Assembly (NCBI GenBank): GCA_934540955.1 | Contig: CAKTCY010000009.1 | Location: 1 to 48,005 of the forward strand | DNA from: an uncultured Faecalibacterium sp. | GTDB lineage: Bacteria > Bacillota > Clostridia > Oscillospirales > Ruminococcaceae | Reading direction: 5' to 3' | Length of the DNA stretch: 48,005 nucleotides | Shown here: piece by piece, positions 32,098 through 40,495 of the stretch | Layout: each line of letters starts with the position of its first letter | Position numbering within the stretch: the first letter of the stretch is position 1 | Made by a program: the position numbers and the translations under genes | The notes under the pieces: generated by a model | Seen by the model: only the letters and a program-made list of their open reading frames with translations | Told to the model about the DNA's origin: nothing | Database searches by the model: none

Positions 32098-32787
32098 ATG
32101 CCGGTACGAAAAAAAGCCCCGGAGGACCTTACCGCAAAAAAGACGCTGGCGCTGGAGGTCATCCGGCGTCTCAAGGCCGAATACCCGGATGCGGGGTGCA
32201 CGCTGGACTACGACCACGCATGGCAGCTGCTGGTCAGCGTGCGGCTGGCCGCCCAGTGTACAGATGCCCGGGTGAACATTGTGGTGGAGGAGTTGTTTGC
32301 AAAATACCCCAGCGTGGCGGCGTTGGCTGCCGCCGAGCCGGAGGACATTGAAGCCATCGTCAAGCCCTGCGGACTGGGACACTCCAAGGCGCGGGACATC
32401 TCGGCCTGTATGCGGATGCTGCGGGACAAGTACGACTGCCGGGTGCCTGACACCTTTGAGGCATTGCTTGCCCTGCCCGGCGTGGGGCGCAAGAGCGCAA
32501 ACCTCATCATGGGGGATGTGTTCGGCAAGCCCGCCATCGTTACCGACACCCACTGCATCCGGCTGTGCAATAAGATCGGCCTTGTGGACGGCATCAAAGA
32601 GCCGCAGAAGGTGGAGATGGCCTTATGGAAGATTATTCCGCCGGAGGAAGGCAGCGACCTTTGCCACCGCTTTGTGATGCACGGCCGCGCGGTGTGCAAC
32701 GCCCGCAAGCCGGAATGCGAAAAATGCTGTTTGAAAGACATCTGCCGCACCGCCCGCGAAGCCGCCGGGCAGCAGGCAGAGCCATAA
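32098..32787 (+). CDS. nth: Endonuclease III
   Basis: Bifunctional DNA glycosylase/AP lyase that removes oxidised pyrimidines. The 229-residue protein has the helix-hairpin-helix LPGVGRKSANL with catalytic Lys132, the catalytic Asp150 in VTDTHCIRL, and the [4Fe-4S] loop Cys200-x6-Cys207-x2-Cys210-x5-Cys216. The N-terminal dozen residues are basic. AAAGGAGGTTTGTCCC precedes the ATG. Expressed from a promoter that faces away from rarA-perR, with a Fur/Per-like box between them, which would tie it to oxidative stress if confirmed. Confidence 0.97.
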   Translation: MPVRKKAPEDLTAKKTLALEVIRRLKAEYPDAGCTLDYDHAWQLLVSVRLAAQCTDARVNIVVEELFAKYPSVAALAAAEPEDIEAIVKPCGLGHSKARDISACMRMLRDKYDCRVPDTFEALLALPGVGRKSANLIMGDVFGKPAIVTDTHCIRLCNKIGLVDGIKEPQKVEMALWKIIPPEEGSDLCHRFVMHGRAVCNARKPECEKCCLKDICRTAREAAGQQAEP

Positions 32788-32806
32788 TTTTAAGGAGGTA
32801 TAACCT

Positions 32807-33133
32807 ATGATCACTTTAACGATTTTACTCATCGTTGCCCTGCTGTGCGTGCTGGTGGGCTGCCTGACCGGCCTGCTGTCGCTGGTGGGTGTGCTGGCGT
32901 CCCTTTTTGTGGGCGTGCTGGTGGGTGCACTGGCCGGATATCTGGCCGGGCGCTTTATGGGCACGGAAACGTCCCTTGGCCGCAACATCCTGATGGGCGT
33001 GCTGGGCAGCTTTGTGGGCGAGTTTCTGTTCGGCCTGCTGGGCATCCACGCCTCCGGCAGCTTTTCTTCCTTTGCCATCTCGGTGATCGGTGCCTGCATC
33101 TGCATCTGGGTCGGCCAGAAGATCTCTAAGTAA
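32807..33133 (+). CDS. GlsB/YeaQ/YmgE-type small membrane protein
   Basis: A 108-residue protein with three to four hydrophobic segments rich in Gly (VGALAGYLAGRFMG, then LMGVLGSFVGEFLFGLLG), the pattern of the transglycosylase-associated/GlsB family. These stress-induced membrane proteins have no known enzymatic function. It starts 19 bp after nth with a perfect AAGGAGGT ribosome-binding site and is followed by a strong terminator, so nth-glsB is a two-gene unit. Confidence 0.85.
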   Translation: MITLTILLIVALLCVLVGCLTGLLSLVGVLASLFVGVLVGALAGYLAGRFMGTETSLGRNILMGVLGSFVGEFLFGLLGIHASGSFSSFAISVIGACICIWVGQKISK

Positions 33134-33150
33134 GTTTTTTGGGGCAATAC

Positions 33151-33202
33151 GCCGCCGCATTCTGCTGCCGGAGTTTTCCGGACAGGGTGCGGCGGCTTTT
33201 GG
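33151..33202 (+). terminator. Terminator of nth-glsB
   Basis: GCCGCCGCA (33151-33159) pairs with TGCGGCGGC (33188-33196), enclosing CCGGAGTTTTCCGG, and TTTT follows. Confidence 0.8.
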
Positions 33203-33215
33203 CTTTACGCGCAAA

Positions 33216-33262
33216 CAAAAGCCCCCGAAAATCGGCTTCACAAGCCAACTTTCGGGGGTTTT
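33216..33262 (-). terminator. Terminator of tRNA-Thr, probably bidirectional
   Basis: CCCCCGAAA (33222-33230) pairs with TTTCGGGGG (33250-33258), with an inner GGCTT/AAGCC stem. Minus strand U-tract is CTTTTGTTTG; plus strand has TTTTCC. Confidence 0.8.
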
Positions 33263-33266
33263 CCTT

Positions 33267-33342
33267 TGGAGCTACTGACCTGATTCGAACAGGCGACCTG
33301 CTCATTACGAGTGAGCTGCTCTACCAGCTGAGCCACAGTAGC
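33267..33342 (-). tRNA. tRNA-Thr (anticodon CGT)
   Basis: Cloverleaf on the minus strand: acceptor GCTACTG/CAGTAGC, D-arm GCTCAGCTGGTAGAGC, anticodon stem GCTCA/TGAGC with loop CTCGTAA (anticodon CGT, reads ACG), T-arm with TTCGAAT, discriminator U, CCA encoded. Single tRNA gene with its own promoter and terminator. Confidence 0.93.
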
Positions 33343-33370
33343 ACATTGCACATCTGCTGCAACAGGCAAT

Positions 33371-33399
33371 ATTTTACCATATTTCTGCGGCACTGTCAA
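33371..33399 (-). promoter_or_regulatory. Promoter of tRNA-Thr
   Basis: Minus strand: consensus -35 TTGACA (33394-33399), 17-bp spacer, -10 TAAAAT (33371-33376). Confidence 0.8.
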
Positions 33400-33453
33400 G
33401 GCCGGATTTCCTGTAAGCAGACTTGCTTTTGCAGACGGTTCTGCAAAAAGTTG

Positions 33454-33481
33454 TTGCATTTTAGCCCGGCGGCTTTATAAT
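33454..33481 (+). promoter_or_regulatory. Promoter of the helicase-loader operon
   Basis: -35 TTGCAT (33454-33459), 16-bp spacer, -10 TATAAT (33476-33481). About 47 nt of leader before the first gene. Confidence 0.7.
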
Positions 33482-33534
33482 AGAATTGATTGCGCAAAAG
33501 GCCGCGCCTTTTGCCGGAAAGGACGAGCTGCACC

Positions 33535-33903
33535 ATGATCTTTGTTCCCCTGCTGCACTACTTTTTGTGCAAGAACGATTACAGCGGCAACGAGGCCGGG
33601 CTGCGCTACCGGCTTACGCCGGGCAAACGCACCGTGCCGGACCCGAACGGCGGCGCGGATGCCACCAAAGAGGAGAAAATCCTCACCGTGGACTACTGGC
33701 CCGCGCCTTGGACGATCGACAAGACCGACCCCGCCCTGCGCCGCCGGGAGGTATTTCCGCTTACGGACGAAGGGCGTGCCGCCGCCGCGCAGTATCTGAA
33801 GGACGCCTACGATGCCGAGCCGGAGCGCTGGAGCAACTGCCCGGACATGATGGACTGCGACCCTTGGGAGCCGCCTGCCGAGCCGGATCCTGCCAACGAA
33901 TAA
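33535..33903 (+). CDS. Unrecognised small acidic protein heading the dnaD operon
   Basis: A 122-residue protein that I cannot assign to a family. The N-terminal MIFVPLLHYFLCKND is hydrophobic but too short and mixed for a signal peptide; the rest is hydrophilic and acidic, rich in Pro, Asp and Trp, with LTDEGRAAAAQYLKDAYD as the only clear helix and the tail CDPWEPPAEPDPANE. The ATG at 33535 is preceded by GGAAAGGACGAGCTGCACC; an upstream in-frame ATG (33490) would overlap the promoter region. It is 16 bp before the DnaD-domain gene and is co-transcribed with it, so a replication-initiation link is possible. Codon use is like the neighbours. Confidence 0.75.
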   Translation: MIFVPLLHYFLCKNDYSGNEAGLRYRLTPGKRTVPDPNGGADATKEEKILTVDYWPAPWTIDKTDPALRRREVFPLTDEGRAAAAQYLKDAYDAEPERWSNCPDMMDCDPWEPPAEPDPANE

Positions 33904-33919
33904 ACCGAACGAGGAAACT

Positions 33920-34834
33920 ATGATCTACCGTTTGAAGGAACTGAAGGGCGATACCATCGCCGTGCCGCAGCTGGTGTTCTCCAAGCTGGGCATTGCCGAA
34001 GAATACAATGTGCGGGTGGCGCTGTATGTGCTGGCCACCGGCGTGACCGACCCGGACAAGCTCTGCGCCGACCTCAAGCTGCGCAGCCGCATCAGCGCGG
34101 AGAGTGCGCTTGCCTTCTGGGCAGGTGCGGGGCTTTTGGAGCGCTACGAGGAAAACGCCGCGCCGGGCGCAGAGCCCAGCGCTCCCGCCCCCATGCGCTG
34201 GGCAGAGATCGCCGCCGCAAGCCGCACCGACCCCATGATCTCCAGCCTGATCGACTGCGGGCAGACCAGCTTTGCCCGTCCGCTGACCCACACCGAGATG
34301 GAAAAGCTGGTGAACCTGTATGTGCAGGAGGGCTTTGCACCCGAGACCGTGATGCTGTGCGTAGCCTATGTGGGCAGCCGGGGCAAGCGCACCATGGCTG
34401 CCGTGACCCACGAGCTGAAGGTCTGGCGTGCCGAGGGCGTGGAGACCGGCGAGCAGGCCGATGCCCACTTAAAGCTGCTGGCACTGCGCCAGAGCCGCGA
34501 GGAATACGTCAGCAGCCTGCTGCAGATCACCCCCGAGGAGCTGACGCTGGGCGGGCGCAAGGCCATTGCCCGCTGGTACGAGGTGTACGGCTACGATGAT
34601 GCCATGGTGCAGGAGGCCGCCGTACAGGCAGGCCCCAAGCGGGATCTGTGGTACTGGAACAGCATCCTCAAAACATGGAACGCCAAGGGTCTGCGCAGCA
34701 TCCACGATGTGCGCGGCCCGGTGGCCGCAGCCGGTGCAAGCCGGAATATCCGGGTAGACCGCGCTGCACCCAGCGGAAACGATATCCTGAAAAACGCCAC
34801 CCGCCGCCGTTCCCTGATCAAGAAACCGGAGTAA
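33920..34834 (+). CDS. dnaD: DnaD-domain protein (primosome component)
   Basis: A 304-residue protein with tandem DnaD C-terminal-type (DDBH2) domains: about 105-185 (SLIDCGQTSFARPLTHTEMEKLVNLYVQEGFAPETVMLCVAYV) and about 205-270 (RKAIARWYEVYGYDDAMVQEA...WYWNSILKTWNAKGL, containing the YxxxIxxxW-like motif). The first 80 residues look like a winged-helix region. In Bacillus, DnaD and DnaB help DnaI load the replicative helicase. Here it is followed after 9 bp by the ATPase loader, which supports this role. A tail of basic residues (RRRSLIKKPE) ends the protein. Confidence 0.85.
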   Translation: MIYRLKELKGDTIAVPQLVFSKLGIAEEYNVRVALYVLATGVTDPDKLCADLKLRSRISAESALAFWAGAGLLERYEENAAPGAEPSAPAPMRWAEIAAASRTDPMISSLIDCGQTSFARPLTHTEMEKLVNLYVQEGFAPETVMLCVAYVGSRGKRTMAAVTHELKVWRAEGVETGEQADAHLKLLALRQSREEYVSSLLQITPEELTLGGRKAIARWYEVYGYDDAMVQEAAVQAGPKRDLWYWNSILKTWNAKGLRSIHDVRGPVAAAGASRNIRVDRAAPSGNDILKNATRRRSLIKKPE

Positions 34835-34843
34835 GGAGCCTTT

Positions 34844-35824
34844 ATGCGTACCAAAAACGAATTGTATCAGCAGGCATTGCGCACCGTAGCCATACGGCGG
34901 CAGACCGCCCGCGCCTTGGCGCAGGATGCACAGGCCGAAGCTGAAGCCGCCATTCCCGGGCTGCGCCATGCCGAGGAGGAGGTGCGGGTGCGGGGCATCC
35001 GCTGCGCCATTGCCGGAGCCTCCGGCAAGGACCGCACCGAGGCTGCCGCTGCCCTTGCGGCGGCAAAGCAGAAGCTGACCGCCCTGTTGGCTGAGAGCGG
35101 ACGCCCTGCGGATGCGCTGGAGCCGAAGTTCACCTGCAAGCGGTGCGAGGACACCGGCGCGGTGGACGGCCGCACCTGCGACTGTGTGCGTCGGGTGATG
35201 CAGCAGCTGCGCCGGAAGGAGATTGAGGAACTTTCCAGCCTGTCCATCTCCAGTTTTGACACCATGCAGCTGGACTACTACCCCAACACCATGGACAAGA
35301 CTCTGGGCGAGAGCGTGCGCAGCTACATGGCCAGCGTTCTGGCCGACCTGCGGGATTACGCCGCAGACTTCTCCCCTGCCACCCGCGAAAGCCTGCTGCT
35401 GGTGGGCAACGCAGGCCTTGGCAAAACCCATGCCGCCCTTGCCATTGCCGGGGAGGTGCTGCGGCAGAACTATGATGTGATCTATGTCTCCTGCCCGGAC
35501 TTTTTCGGCAAGCTGGAGGCGCTGCATTTCGGCACCGACCCCGGCGGCGAGGAGGAGACCCTGTTCCAGACTGCCTGCAACGCTGATCTGCTGATTTTGG
35601 ACGATCTGGGCACCGAGTTCAATTCCAGCTTTTTCCTGACGAATCTGTACAGCCTGCTGAATAACCGCTTGGGTGCAAAACTGCCCACCATCGTCACTAC
35701 CAACATCACAGACGGTGCGTTGCTGGAAAAGCTGTATACAGAAAAGATCTCCAGCCGCCTTGCAGCCTTTGTACAGATCCAGTTTCTGGGCAGTGATATC
35801 CGGGTACAGAAGGCCGCAGAATAA
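34844..35824 (+). CDS. DnaC/DnaI-type helicase loader ATPase
   Basis: A 326-residue AAA+ protein. Order: an Ala-rich coiled coil (1-90), a zinc-finger-like CKRCEDTGAVDGRTCDC (about 100-116), then the ATPase with Walker A GNAGLGKTH, Walker B LLILDDLG, sensor 1 IVTTN and the arginine finger ISSRL. This matches helicase loaders (DnaI or DnaC) that open or deliver the replicative helicase. Its place directly after a DnaD-domain gene and its short C-terminus fit a chromosomal loader rather than a transposon istB. A bidirectional terminator lies downstream. Confidence 0.88.
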   Translation: MRTKNELYQQALRTVAIRRQTARALAQDAQAEAEAAIPGLRHAEEEVRVRGIRCAIAGASGKDRTEAAAALAAAKQKLTALLAESGRPADALEPKFTCKRCEDTGAVDGRTCDCVRRVMQQLRRKEIEELSSLSISSFDTMQLDYYPNTMDKTLGESVRSYMASVLADLRDYAADFSPATRESLLLVGNAGLGKTHAALAIAGEVLRQNYDVIYVSCPDFFGKLEALHFGTDPGGEEETLFQTACNADLLILDDLGTEFNSSFFLTNLYSLLNNRLGAKLPTIVTTNITDGALLEKLYTEKISSRLAAFVQIQFLGSDIRVQKAAE

Positions 35825-35900
35825 GTCGTTTTATTTCTGCCGGAGTTATACATCTTTTGAGAGAAACAGTTGCAAAATAAGCGCGCAGCACCGTGCAAAG

Positions 35901-35975
35901 AAAAAGCCATCTGCCGCAGCATGACCGGGGCTTGAAGCCCTTGGAATCAGCTGTTGCAGATGGCTTTATTGTTTG
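35901..35975. terminator. Bidirectional terminator between the loader gene and walJ
   Basis: AAAGCCATCTGCCGCAGC pairs with GCTGTTGCAGATGGCTTT (two mismatches) around an inner GGGCTTGAAGCCC hairpin; TTTATTGTTT follows on plus and TTTTTCTTTG on minus. Confidence 0.8.
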
Positions 35976-35980
35976 ACAAA

Positions 35981-36769
35981 TCAGAATTCTAATGCAGGGC
36001 TTACCTCGTTGCGGCGCTGTGCCTGCACGATGCAATCCTTTTCCGGCACGACACCAGCTGCGCCCAAGGTGGTGAACACGGTCTGCAGAGCAAGGCTTGG
36101 CGTGTTATTCTCCTGCGAGAGATGGCACAGGGCAAACCTTTTGCAGCCGCTTTGAATGAGTTCCAAAAGCTTTGCGGAGCACTCGTCGTTGGAAAGATGT
36201 CCCCGCACGCTCTCAATGCGGGCGCGCAGATAGTAGGGGTAGGGCCCGCTGCGCAGCATATGCAGGTCGTAGTTGCTTTCCAGCGCCACAAGGTCGCAGC
36301 CGGAAAGCGCCTCGTGCACCGGCGGGGTCAGAGTGCCAAGGTCGGTGGCGATGGTCATGGTCTTATCGTCCGGGGTGTGGATGCGGTAGCCCACGCAGGG
36401 CACATCGTGGCTGGTGGGGAAAGACTGCACCCCGAAGCAGCCGATGTCCTCTTCCCTGCCCTCCAGCGTATTCAGTTCACAGTTGGCGGGCACGATGTCG
36501 TTGGCATCCAGAAAATCCAGCGTAGCCGCTGCGCCGTACACCGGCAGCGGGTTCTTTTTCAGGAAGGTGGAAAGCCCCTTGACGTGGTCGCTGTGCTCGT
36601 GGGTAACAAGGATGCCCGCGCAATCGCTGATGGCAAGCCCCAGCGATTTGAGCGCTGCCGTAGTGGTGCGCACGCCCTTGCCCATATCCACGATGAGGTA
36701 CTGCGCACCGCAGCGCACCACGCTGCTGTTGCCGGAGGAGCCGGAATACAATGAAATGAACTCTGCCAT
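35981..36769 (-). CDS. walJ: MBL-fold hydrolase, WalJ/YycJ-like
   Basis: A 262-residue metallo-beta-lactamase-fold protein with the THEHSDH metal motif (His57, His59, Asp61, His62), downstream His in SHDVPCVGY, Asp in IATDLGTL and the His of LCHLSQENN. The opening FISLYSGSSGNSSVV and the YDLHMLRSGPYPYYLRARI segment are typical of YycJ/WalJ, a probable 5'-3' exonuclease linked to DNA replication and cell-wall (WalKR) loci. It is separated from walKR here and lies downstream of murA across a weak hairpin. The start has AGAGG five nt upstream. Confidence 0.88.
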   Translation of the reverse strand: MAEFISLYSGSSGNSSVVRCGAQYLIVDMGKGVRTTTAALKSLGLAISDCAGILVTHEHSDHVKGLSTFLKKNPLPVYGAAATLDFLDANDIVPANCELNTLEGREEDIGCFGVQSFPTSHDVPCVGYRIHTPDDKTMTIATDLGTLTPPVHEALSGCDLVALESNYDLHMLRSGPYPYYLRARIESVRGHLSNDECSAKLLELIQSGCKRFALCHLSQENNTPSLALQTVFTTLGAAGVVPEKDCIVQAQRRNEVSPALEF

Positions 36770-36793
36770 GAAAACCTCTTATGTTACCACCTG

Positions 36794-36834
36794 AAAACAG
36801 CCCGCCGCACAGAACTTACGGCAGGCTGTTTGTT
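36794..36834 (-). terminator. Weak terminator/attenuator between murA and walJ
   Basis: Minus strand AACAGCC-TGCCG...CGGCGGGCTGTT stem followed by TTTTCAGG. The short U-tract and lack of a clear walJ promoter suggest partial read-through. Confidence 0.5.
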
Positions 36835-36846
36835 TTGTTGTTTGTG

Positions 36847-38133
36847 TTACAGGGCCTGTTCCAGTGCAGCGGGCACCCGCTCCACCTTGCTGATCTCTGC
36901 ACCCAGACCGCGCAGCTTTTCCACGATATTCTCGTAGCCGCGCTCGATATGACCGATCTCCTCGATCTCGCTGGTGCCATCGGCCATCAGAGCAGCCACC
37001 ACCATAGCGGCACCGGCACGCAGGTCGGAGGCGCGCAGCGGGGCGGGGCTGAGCTTTTCTACGCCCTCAAACACGGCCACCTGACCGTCCACCTGCACGC
37101 TGGCACCCATCTTGCGCAGCTCGTCCACATAGCGGAAGCGGTTGTCCCACACGCTCTCGGTGATGGTGCTGGTGCCCTTGGCCACGCTCAGCAGCACGCC
37201 CATCAGGGGCTGCATATCGGTGGGGAAGCCGGGGTGCGGCATGGTGTTGATCTTCAGCGGCAGAATATCGCCGGTGCGGGATACCCGCACTGCATCGTCA
37301 AATTCTTCCACAGTGACCCCTGCGCGGCGCAGCTTGGCCGTGATGGGCTCCAGGTGCTTGGGGGTGACGTTCTTGATGAGCACATCGCCGCCGGTGGCAG
37401 CAGCAGCCACCATATAGCTGCCGGCTTCGATCTGATCCGGGATGATGCTGTAAGTGCAGCCGTGCATCTTTTCCACGCCGCGCACCTTGATGACATCGGT
37501 ACCGGCACCGCGCACATCTGCGCCGCACATATTCAAAAAGTTTGCCAGATCCACCACATGGGGCTCCTTGGCGCAATTTTCCAGAATGGTCTGACCCTTG
37601 GCCATAACCGCAGAGAGCATACCGTTCATGGTAGCGCCCACGCTGACCTTATCAAAGAAGATATGGGCACCGTTCAGCTCCTGCTTGGTGCGCACGGTGA
37701 TCATGCCGTAGTCCACGCTGTCCTCTGCACCCAGTGCACTGAACACCTTCAGGTGCTGGTCGATGGGGCGGGGGCCCAGATTGCAGCCGCCGGGCATGGC
37801 CACCTGAGCCTTGCCGAAGCGGGAGAGCAGTGCGCCAAGGAAGTAGTAGCTGGCGCGCATCTGGCGGGACAGATCGTCCGGCACGTTGGTGGTGACCAGA
37901 TGCCGCGTATCGATCTCGTAGGTGTTGCGGTTGAGCATCTTCACCTGTGCACCAAGGGTGCTCAGGATCTTGAGGCTGACCGACACATCGCTGATATCAG
38001 GCAGATTTTCGATCACGCAGACATCCGCTGCCAGAATGGTAGCAGGCAGAATACCCACAGCCGCATTTTTTGCGCCGGAAATGGTCACTTCTCCGTGCAG
38101 GGGCTTACCGCCGGTAATAACAAATTTCTCCAC
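36847..38133 (-). CDS. murA: UDP-N-acetylglucosamine 1-carboxyvinyltransferase
   Basis: First committed step of peptidoglycan synthesis: transfers enolpyruvate from PEP to UDP-GlcNAc. The 428-residue protein has Lys22 in ISGAKNAA and the active-site Cys117 in MPGGCNLGPRPIDQH, so it should be fosfomycin-sensitive at this residue. Other conserved blocks are DQIEAGSYM and HPGFPTDMQPL. Homology starts at VEKFVITGG; the start codon is GTG (38131-38133) with AAGGAG 9 nt upstream. A longer in-frame ATG runs into the promoter region. The leader holds a strong hairpin. Confidence 0.96.
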   Translation of the reverse strand: MEKFVITGGKPLHGEVTISGAKNAAVGILPATILAADVCVIENLPDISDVSVSLKILSTLGAQVKMLNRNTYEIDTRHLVTTNVPDDLSRQMRASYYFLGALLSRFGKAQVAMPGGCNLGPRPIDQHLKVFSALGAEDSVDYGMITVRTKQELNGAHIFFDKVSVGATMNGMLSAVMAKGQTILENCAKEPHVVDLANFLNMCGADVRGAGTDVIKVRGVEKMHGCTYSIIPDQIEAGSYMVAAAATGGDVLIKNVTPKHLEPITAKLRRAGVTVEEFDDAVRVSRTGDILPLKINTMPHPGFPTDMQPLMGVLLSVAKGTSTITESVWDNRFRYVDELRKMGASVQVDGQVAVFEGVEKLSPAPLRASDLRAGAAMVVAALMADGTSEIEEIGHIERGYENIVEKLRGLGAEISKVERVPAALEQAL

Positions 38134-38153
38134 TTTTATGATCTCCTTGTCAA

Positions 38154-38172
38154 AGGCCTGTGCCACAGGCCT
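38154..38172 (-). promoter_or_regulatory. Perfect hairpin upstream of the murA ribosome-binding site
   Basis: AGGCCTGT/ACAGGCCT with a 3-nt loop (GGC on the minus strand), ending about 5 nt before AAGGAG. There is no U-tract, so translational control or mRNA stability is more likely than termination. Confidence 0.45.
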
Positions 38173-38261
38173 GTTAAGGCTACTGAAAGCATTCCATCTC
38201 GTTACTTGTACCGCCGGGGTGTACAGATTCACCAACACCGAGGCAGATTTATAACTATCCT

Positions 38262-38289
38262 ATTATACACTACTTCCACAAAAAAGCAA
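38262..38289 (-). promoter_or_regulatory. Promoter of murA
   Basis: Minus strand: -35 TTGCTT (38284-38289), 16-bp spacer, -10 TATAAT (38262-38267). The leader is about 125 nt. The rest of the gap to fbp (38,290-38,414) is AT-rich and holds only a weak CCCAA/TTGGG hairpin. Confidence 0.65.
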
Positions 38290-38414
38290 AGCCCGATTTG
38301 TATCTGTTTCATTATTTTCTGTTTTGCCCAGATTACACGCGGATATCCCAAAATTTTATTGGGTTTTTCATCAATTTTGACCAGAACTGACCCAGATTTT
38401 ACCCTTTGGCGATA

Positions 38415-40421
38415 TCACCAAACGTGATCCTCGCACCGCGCCTCCGGGATCCAGCCCAGCTGATAAGCCGTTACCAGCTGCTTCAGGTCATGCACGCGCT
38501 CCCGCAGCACCTCGCCCTCGTCCGTATCTTCCACGAGGATGCGATGATTTTCGGTCTCCAGAATGTTCTTCTGGGACAGGATGTCCAAGTTCTCCCGCAC
38601 GGCCTTTTCTGCGCTTTCAAAGGGCTGGTGGGTGCGCAGGGACATGGTGCGGCTGGAATACACCAGCGTGTACCCGGCAATGCCGGTCTTTTCGTGGTAG
38701 GCACGGCAGAACCCGCCGTCGATGACCACCAGCCGTCCCCCGCCCTTGATGGGGCTCTCGCCGTTTTTCTCCTGCACCGGCACATGGCCGTTGACGATAT
38801 GGCTCGTGCCCGGCAGGCCGAACTCTGCCAGAATGCGGCGGCAGGCGGCTTCATCGTTGTACCAGCTATAATAGGGGTCCTTGACCTCCGTATGGGTGGC
38901 GGGGTCTGCGACATACAGCCGCTCGAAGGTGGTCATGGCACTGCGGCCAAACAGGGGCGAAAGCTTACCGCACCACAGATACCACAGAAAATCCTGTCCG
39001 CTCTGGCGGGCGGCGCTGCCCTCTGCCCCATAGTAGCCACGGCGGGCGCGGGCGTCGCAGTAATCCATCAGGGCACGGCCGGAGTAGCGGCGTCCCTCGA
39101 AGTGCTCCACCGCAAAGCCGCCCTTCGTGTTCATGGGCACAGCACCGTGGTAGAGCAGATTGCCGTTTTCAATATGGTACACGCTGCCCTTGGCATACAA
39201 AAATTCAATATGCTGCTGCAGCCTTTCGCTCTGCCGGAAGGACTGCACCAGCTTTTGCAGCACCAGCTGCTCGTCCGGGTTCAGTCTTGCGGGGTCTGCC
39301 GGGTCTACCGTGGGGAAGGAGGTGTCCCGCAGGGGGTAGCGCTTCTCCCCTACCTGCACGGTGTGGGCATCCCAGTCGATGCGGCGCAGATAATCCCGTC
39401 CCTGCATCTGGAAATCCGGGTTGCGGTCGATGACCTGACACTCCAGCTTGAACATGAGGATGGAGATAGCCTTGTGCATCACGGCGCAGCGGTGGAGCAT
39501 TCCCTGCGTATAAGGGCCGCGGGCGGCGTCCGTGTGGGGCATCCAGATGGAAAGATCGTCCTCACCGTAGAACTGCTCTGCCATGCGCTGCAAATGCCGC
39601 AGGTTGATGCCGTAGCAGTCCTCCAGCATCCCGTGGTTGTGGTAGGCAAGCGTAGTCTTAAGTACGGTGCAGATGCAGATAGGACTGCCGGCGGCAGCAC
39701 CCATCCATACCACGTCATGGTTGCCCCACTGGATATCCACGTTATGGTGGCGCATCAGCAGATCCAGAATAATGTCCGGGCGGGGGCCGCGGTCAAACAA
39801 ATCGCCCACGATATGCAGCTTATCCACCGCCAGATGCTTGATGAGCTCGCACAGGCGCACGATAAAGCGGTCGGCGCGGCCGTTCTCGATGATGCTGCCC
39901 ACGATCTGGCCGTAGTACAGATCTTTATCGTGATCCTCAAAGTGGGCGTGGAGCAGCTCGTCCAGAATATAGCCACAGCTGGAAGGCAGACAGCTGCGCA
40001 CATGGTCGCGGGTGTGCTTGGAGGACACCAGACGGCAGATATCGATCAGCTGGAGAAGGGTCTGGGTGTACCACTGCTCCAACGCATCCTCGGTGGTGCA
40101 GCGTGCCTTGAGCTGGGGCAGCTTTTCGGTGGGATAGTAGATCAGGGTGGCAAGCTCGGCACGGGCTGCCTCCGGCATGGTATCGCCCAGCACGGCATCC
40201 ACCTTTTCCCGGATGACGCCGGAGGCAGAGTTCAAAATGTGCACAAAGGCCTCGTTCTCGCCGTGCAGGTCGCTCATGAAATGCTCGGTGCCCTTGGGCA
40301 GCTTGAGCAGCGCCTGATTGCTGATGATCTCGCTGGCGGCCGCCGCCTGCGAGGGGTAATCTCTGGCCAGCAGAGCCAGATACTTCAGATTATCGCGGAT
40401 CTCATCGGTTTCGGTGCGCAT
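38415..40421 (-). CDS. fbp: Fructose-1,6-bisphosphatase, class III
   Basis: Mn-dependent gluconeogenic phosphatase of the Firmicutes type (668 residues, usual about 640-670), unrelated to the common class I enzyme. It uses a metallophosphoesterase core: MSDLHGENEAF near residue 62, VGDLFDRGPRPD, QWGNHDVVWMG and NGHVPVQEKNGE. Start choice: the ATG at 40419-40421 has GGAGGAGACC upstream; an ATG five codons earlier with AAGGAA is also plausible. It is divergent from the PflX-like gene, with an inverted repeat between them. Confidence 0.94.
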   Translation of the reverse strand: MRTETDEIRDNLKYLALLARDYPSQAAAASEIISNQALLKLPKGTEHFMSDLHGENEAFVHILNSASGVIREKVDAVLGDTMPEAARAELATLIYYPTEKLPQLKARCTTEDALEQWYTQTLLQLIDICRLVSSKHTRDHVRSCLPSSCGYILDELLHAHFEDHDKDLYYGQIVGSIIENGRADRFIVRLCELIKHLAVDKLHIVGDLFDRGPRPDIILDLLMRHHNVDIQWGNHDVVWMGAAAGSPICICTVLKTTLAYHNHGMLEDCYGINLRHLQRMAEQFYGEDDLSIWMPHTDAARGPYTQGMLHRCAVMHKAISILMFKLECQVIDRNPDFQMQGRDYLRRIDWDAHTVQVGEKRYPLRDTSFPTVDPADPARLNPDEQLVLQKLVQSFRQSERLQQHIEFLYAKGSVYHIENGNLLYHGAVPMNTKGGFAVEHFEGRRYSGRALMDYCDARARRGYYGAEGSAARQSGQDFLWYLWCGKLSPLFGRSAMTTFERLYVADPATHTEVKDPYYSWYNDEAACRRILAEFGLPGTSHIVNGHVPVQEKNGESPIKGGGRLVVIDGGFCRAYHEKTGIAGYTLVYSSRTMSLRTHQPFESAEKAVRENLDILSQKNILETENHRILVEDTDEGEVLRERVHDLKQLVTAYQLGWIPEARCEDHVW

Positions 40422-40495
40422 GGTCTCCTCCATCATAACGCATTCCTTGCCCTGCAAAGATGTTGCGCTTTTTGTATTATCGTTTCTCTGTATTT

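Noticed and set aside
33216..33262. Repeat unit of a CRISPR array or attachment site next to tRNA-Thr
   Set aside because: Single hairpin with terminator features; no repeated spacer structure, no integrase and no duplicated tRNA end nearby.
34844..35824. IstB-type transposition helper (IS21 family)
   Set aside because: The zinc-finger N-terminus, the adjacent DnaD-domain gene and the absence of an istA transposase or terminal repeats fit a helicase loader instead.
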